In this document: one piece after another, positions 61,372-64,000 of the stretch
How the letters are laid out: each line of letters opens with the position of its first letter
How positions within the stretch are numbered: the stretch's first letter is position 1
Assembly (NCBI GenBank): GCA_965212245.1
Contig: OZ243107.1
Span: 1,116,001 to 1,180,000 of the forward strand
Direction: 5' to 3'
DNA length: 64,000 bases
DNA from: CAKZNE01 sp040222435
GTDB taxonomy: Bacteria; Bacteroidota; Bacteroidia; Flavobacteriales; Schleiferiaceae
Notes under the pieces: model-generated
What the model saw: the letters and a program-made list of their open reading frames with translations, nothing else
Told to the model about the DNA's origin: nothing
The model's database searches: none
Position numbers and translations under genes: made by a program

Positions 61372-62684
61372 ATACGGTAAAGCTCTACAAAGAAAGTAGC
61401 ACCGGCATCGGGCTTGCTTTCAACCGTAATTTTTCCACCCATCATCTCCACCTGGTTTTTGGTAATAAAGAGACCTATACCCTTGCTGTCTGCTCCTGCA
61501 TCGCGGTGAAAGGTTTTATACATTTTAAAGAGTTGCTCCCGGTGATTGCTTAGGTCCAGCCCCAGGCCATTGTCACTTACGGATAACATTACTTTATTAT
61601 CTTCACGATAACCCTTCACCAGTATTTCAGGGTCACGCTCAGGTGAGCGGTATTTTAGCGCGTTGGAAATAAGATTCAGGAAAATACTTTCAAGGTAGGT
61701 TTTAGAATAAATTACCTCCGGGTAGCCACTGAAATCCAACTTCACACGAGCCCCCGAAGATTTTATCTGTCCGGATAACTGAGAAACTATAGTTGAAGCG
61801 ACTTCGTGTAAATCAACCAGCTCCTTTTCTTTATTGAGTTCCTTATAGTCCAGCATAATTGAGGAGAGATCTTCTACCATATCAAAAAGAGTAAAAGCGC
61901 CTTCCCTCAGGTTCTCCACAATATCCTCTTTTTCCTCCGGAGTTTCCATGCGCTCGTAAATGTTGAGTAGCATCTTCATACCGGCTATAGGAGAGCGTAG
62001 ATTATGAGAGACCATGCGTGCAAGGGTCTCCAGGTGCTCATTCCGGTGGTTTAGTGCCTGGTTAATGTTACTCAGCTTTCTGTTTTGATCCCGCGAGACC
62101 AACCTTTCTTTTTCATAAGCCTTTTTAAAATAAGCTATTACCAGAGCCACGAGTATAATACAGGCAATTAAAAAGGCGTGCCCTTTTAAGTATAACATGA
62201 AAGAGGTAGCGCTTTCATAAGGATATATCCAATGCGGAAAAAGGTGAGCAAGCCAGTTGATTAATAGAATATTAACGATGCACACCAAGGTAAAAGTTAA
62301 GTGTTTTTTTACCGGGAGAATAGTAAGCCCCAGGATGAGGACAATCATAAAAAGAAGGTCTACAGCCTGATTAAAAGCCACAGCTGCAAACCATACATAG
62401 TCAAAAAACACCAGACTGAAAACGATAAAAAAGTAAGAAGTACTCTTAAAATGTTCGCGTATACGGGAATTGTAAAAAAAGAAACTGAAGACCAGCGGAG
62501 CCAGCGCTAAAGGCATATAAGCAGTAGCATTACTGGTAGCGTTTAGTGTGGCAATGGCAATAAAAATGGTAAGTATCGCTAAGGTAAAGGTGGCGGTATT
62601 GAATATCTTATTCTCCAGGAGCCCGTCTTCAGGGCCGGAAATAAAAAGAGAAATACGCTTGGTGAAAGAGTTGTCGTCAATCAA
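61368..62684 (-). CDS. Membrane sensor histidine kinase (multi-helix sensor)
   Basis: A 438-residue kinase with about six membrane helices in residues ~25-195 and little extracellular domain. The H-box reads MVSHNLRSPIAGMKMLLNIY, with Asn instead of the usual Glu after the phospho-His. The ATPase domain has NLISNALKYRSPE, SDNGLGLDLSNHR and GIGLFITKNQVEMMGGKI. It is the likely partner of the converging LytTR regulator. Its sister gene, 74 bp upstream, shares the same H-box and ATPase type, so the two kinases are related by duplication. Confidence 0.88.
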   Translation of the reverse strand: MIDDNSFTKRISLFISGPEDGLLENKIFNTATFTLAILTIFIAIATLNATSNATAYMPLALAPLVFSFFFYNSRIREHFKSTSYFFIVFSLVFFDYVWFAAVAFNQAVDLLFMIVLILGLTILPVKKHLTFTLVCIVNILLINWLAHLFPHWIYPYESATSFMLYLKGHAFLIACIILVALVIAYFKKAYEKERLVSRDQNRKLSNINQALNHRNEHLETLARMVSHNLRSPIAGMKMLLNIYERMETPEEKEDIVENLREGAFTLFDMVEDLSSIMLDYKELNKEKELVDLHEVASTIVSQLSGQIKSSGARVKLDFSGYPEVIYSKTYLESIFLNLISNALKYRSPERDPEILVKGYREDNKVMLSVSDNGLGLDLSNHREQLFKMYKTFHRDAGADSKGIGLFITKNQVEMMGGKITVESKPDAGATFFVELYRI

Positions 62685-62758
62685 ATTAAATGTCAGTTTA
62701 ATATTACAATGAATTCAAATATAGGATTTGTCAGGAAGAAGTTTCATCCGGCTATTAA

Positions 62759-64000
62759 TCAATCCGGTTGATTTAAATAGATTTTAAAGGTGGTGCCATG
62801 ATCTACTTTACTCTCTACCTTTATTTTACCACCCATTGCTTCAACCTGATTTTTAGTAATAAACAACCCGATGCCACGGGCATCTTTATTGTTATGAAAA
62901 GTCTTATACATTCTGAATATTTTATCCCCATGCCTCTTGAGGTCTATTCCTATTCCATTATCCACAATGGATAATATTACCTGTTTGCCCTTCTGCTCAA
63001 GAGACAAGTGTATTTGCAGGCTTCGTGATTTAGATCTGTATTTAATGCTGTTGGTGAGCAGGTTAAGGAAAACACTATCAAGATAGGCCGGTACAGCATA
63101 TACTTTTACATCCCCGGAAAGAGTATTTATAATTTCACCACCTGCTGTCTTTAACAAAGCCTGAACGTTGCCTATGGCCCCGTTGAGGTGTTTTTTAAGA
63201 TCCAGCATCTGCAAACTGTCATTTACTTGTGTGTTTATAGCCACTACCTCATTGAGGTGCCGGATGGTTTCTTCAAGGTTATCTACAGACTGACGCAACA
63301 AAGGCATCATCTCGGCTTTCATCTCTTCACTATGATCCCTTTCCAGAAAACCCAGGGTCATACTTAGGTTTCCTGAATGCGACCTCAGGTTATGAGAAAC
63401 AATGTGCGCAAAATTAAGCAACCTCTTATTCTGATCGTTGGTAACCTCTAACAAAGCGGATAACTCTAGCTCTGCCATTTTACGATCATGAATGTCCTGA
63501 AAGGTGCCATAAAGCCTTACACACTCATTGTTTTCTATTTCTGTAACCCCAATGGCGCGCACCCAGCGCTCATTACCCAGTCCGGTAATGATCTGTAAAT
63601 CCAGCTCATAACCTTTCCCTTCTTTAATAGCTTTATCCACCGCGTTAGTAATAAGCTCACGACTTTCTCCTTCCTTAAAAAAGTTGATGGCTGTTTCGAA
63701 TTTCGGTTCATAATCATTGTCGACTTCGTGAATGGCTTTAGTCACACTGCTCCAGTAAGGCTTTTGATACATCATATCCACTTCCCAGGTACCAATGCGA
63801 GCGGCCTGGTTCGATTTTTCTAATAGGTCTTTAACCTTATGCAACTCGTGTTCCCGCTCTTTTAGGTCAGTAATGTCAGTATGCGCGCCCAGCATACGTA
63901 TAGGTTTTCCGTTTTTATCACGAATAGCTAATCCACGACAACGTATCCATACGGTATGTCCATCTTTATGATGATAGCGTACCTCTTGATCGTAAGGACA
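62759..64000 (-). CDS. PAS-domain sensor histidine kinase, partial (5' end outside the window)
   Basis: The frame is open to the window edge. An internal ATG at 63895 is not the start, because translated sequence upstream of it (RYHHKDGHTVWIRCRGLAIR) is a PAS domain in progress. Order seen: end of one PAS/PAC (GAHTDITDLKEREHEL), a second PAS/PAC (GTWEVDM... to YGTFQDIHDRKMAE), H-box IVSHNLRSHSGNLSMTLGFL, N-box LNLLTNSIKYRS, G1 SIVDNGIGIDLKRH and G2 ARGIGLFITKNQVEAMGG. No membrane segment is in the visible part. The H-box again has His-Asn. It probably senses a cytoplasmic or redox/light cue via PAS; the partner is unknown. Confidence 0.88.
   Translation of the reverse strand, partial: CPYDQEVRYHHKDGHTVWIRCRGLAIRDKNGKPIRMLGAHTDITDLKEREHELHKVKDLLEKSNQAARIGTWEVDMMYQKPYWSSVTKAIHEVDNDYEPKFETAINFFKEGESRELITNAVDKAIKEGKGYELDLQIITGLGNERWVRAIGVTEIENNECVRLYGTFQDIHDRKMAELELSALLEVTNDQNKRLLNFAHIVSHNLRSHSGNLSMTLGFLERDHSEEMKAEMMPLLRQSVDNLEETIRHLNEVVAINTQVNDSLQMLDLKKHLNGAIGNVQALLKTAGGEIINTLSGDVKVYAVPAYLDSVFLNLLTNSIKYRSKSRSLQIHLSLEQKGKQVILSIVDNGIGIDLKRHGDKIFRMYKTFHNNKDARGIGLFITKNQVEAMGGKIKVESKVDHGTTFKIYLNQPD

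Overview
The window is a chromosomal segment of a Bacteroidota bacterium, most likely of the Flavobacteriales or a close relative. The evidence is a type IX secretion (T9SS) C-terminal sorting domain on one exported protein, a SprE/PorW-like T9SS/gliding lipoprotein, an IPExxxVDY-family gene between pyk and rnc, a DUF4175 gene upstream of ybeY and mnmG, and an F-type ATPase operon without the beta and epsilon genes. There are also several Bacteroidota-type promoters (TTG, 17-23 nt, TAnnTTTG), almost no Shine-Dalgarno sequences, and many Sec and lipoprotein signals. Most of the window is core genome; accessory content is concentrated at the left end and around 56.7-58.0 kb.

Layout. 1-2.5 kb: the N-terminal part of a secreted SpvB/Rhs-like protein running off the left edge, a secreted tail-fibre-like protein, and a small XRE regulator. 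2.5-8.1 kb: M1 peptidase, MBL-fold hydrolase, DUF3298 lipoprotein and a four-repeat CHRD protein with a T9SS signal. 8.1-13.4 kb: a tightly overlapping minus-strand operon (SSS symporter, GNAT, M20 amidohydrolase, alanine racemase, second PLP racemase) that reads as an amino-acid uptake, deacylation and epimerisation unit. 13.4-25.6 kb: a degenerate alpha/beta-hydrolase lipoprotein, rpiB, a MORN-type repeat protein, NUDIX, a plant-PPO-like tyrosinase lipoprotein, a MuiA-like protein, a cytochrome c-FTR1 fusion, an outer-membrane barrel, a DNA glycosylase and an aldo/keto reductase. 25.6-45.3 kb: housekeeping genes (tRNA-Cys, folB, gltX, DUF4175, ybeY, mnmG, holB, pgk, cvpA, pheS, a DCoH-like gene, pyk, rnc, fabF, acpP, purN, an RNase H gene). 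Two near-consensus parS centromere sites flank mnmG, which places the window in the origin-proximal part of the chromosome. 45.3-55.1 kb: M23 peptidase divergent from sprE, bactofilin, atpZ, a DUF6168-like gene and atpBEFHAG. 55.2-64 kb: NtrY-like kinase, a small accessory patch with a frameshifted outer-membrane gene, SIMPL protein, enoyl-CoA hydratase, an esterase, an Hsp15-like protein, a LytTR response regulator and two histidine kinases, the last running off the right edge.

The points most worth following up are: the parS pair around mnmG; strong hairpins placed exactly after atpE and after atpA, the two high-stoichiometry subunits; the symporter/GNAT/M20/double-racemase operon as a possibly uncharacterised pathway; the M23-sprE-bactofilin-ATP synthase neighbourhood; and the SpvB-like secreted protein at the left edge. 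I did not find a CRISPR array, an intact insertion sequence or a prophage.
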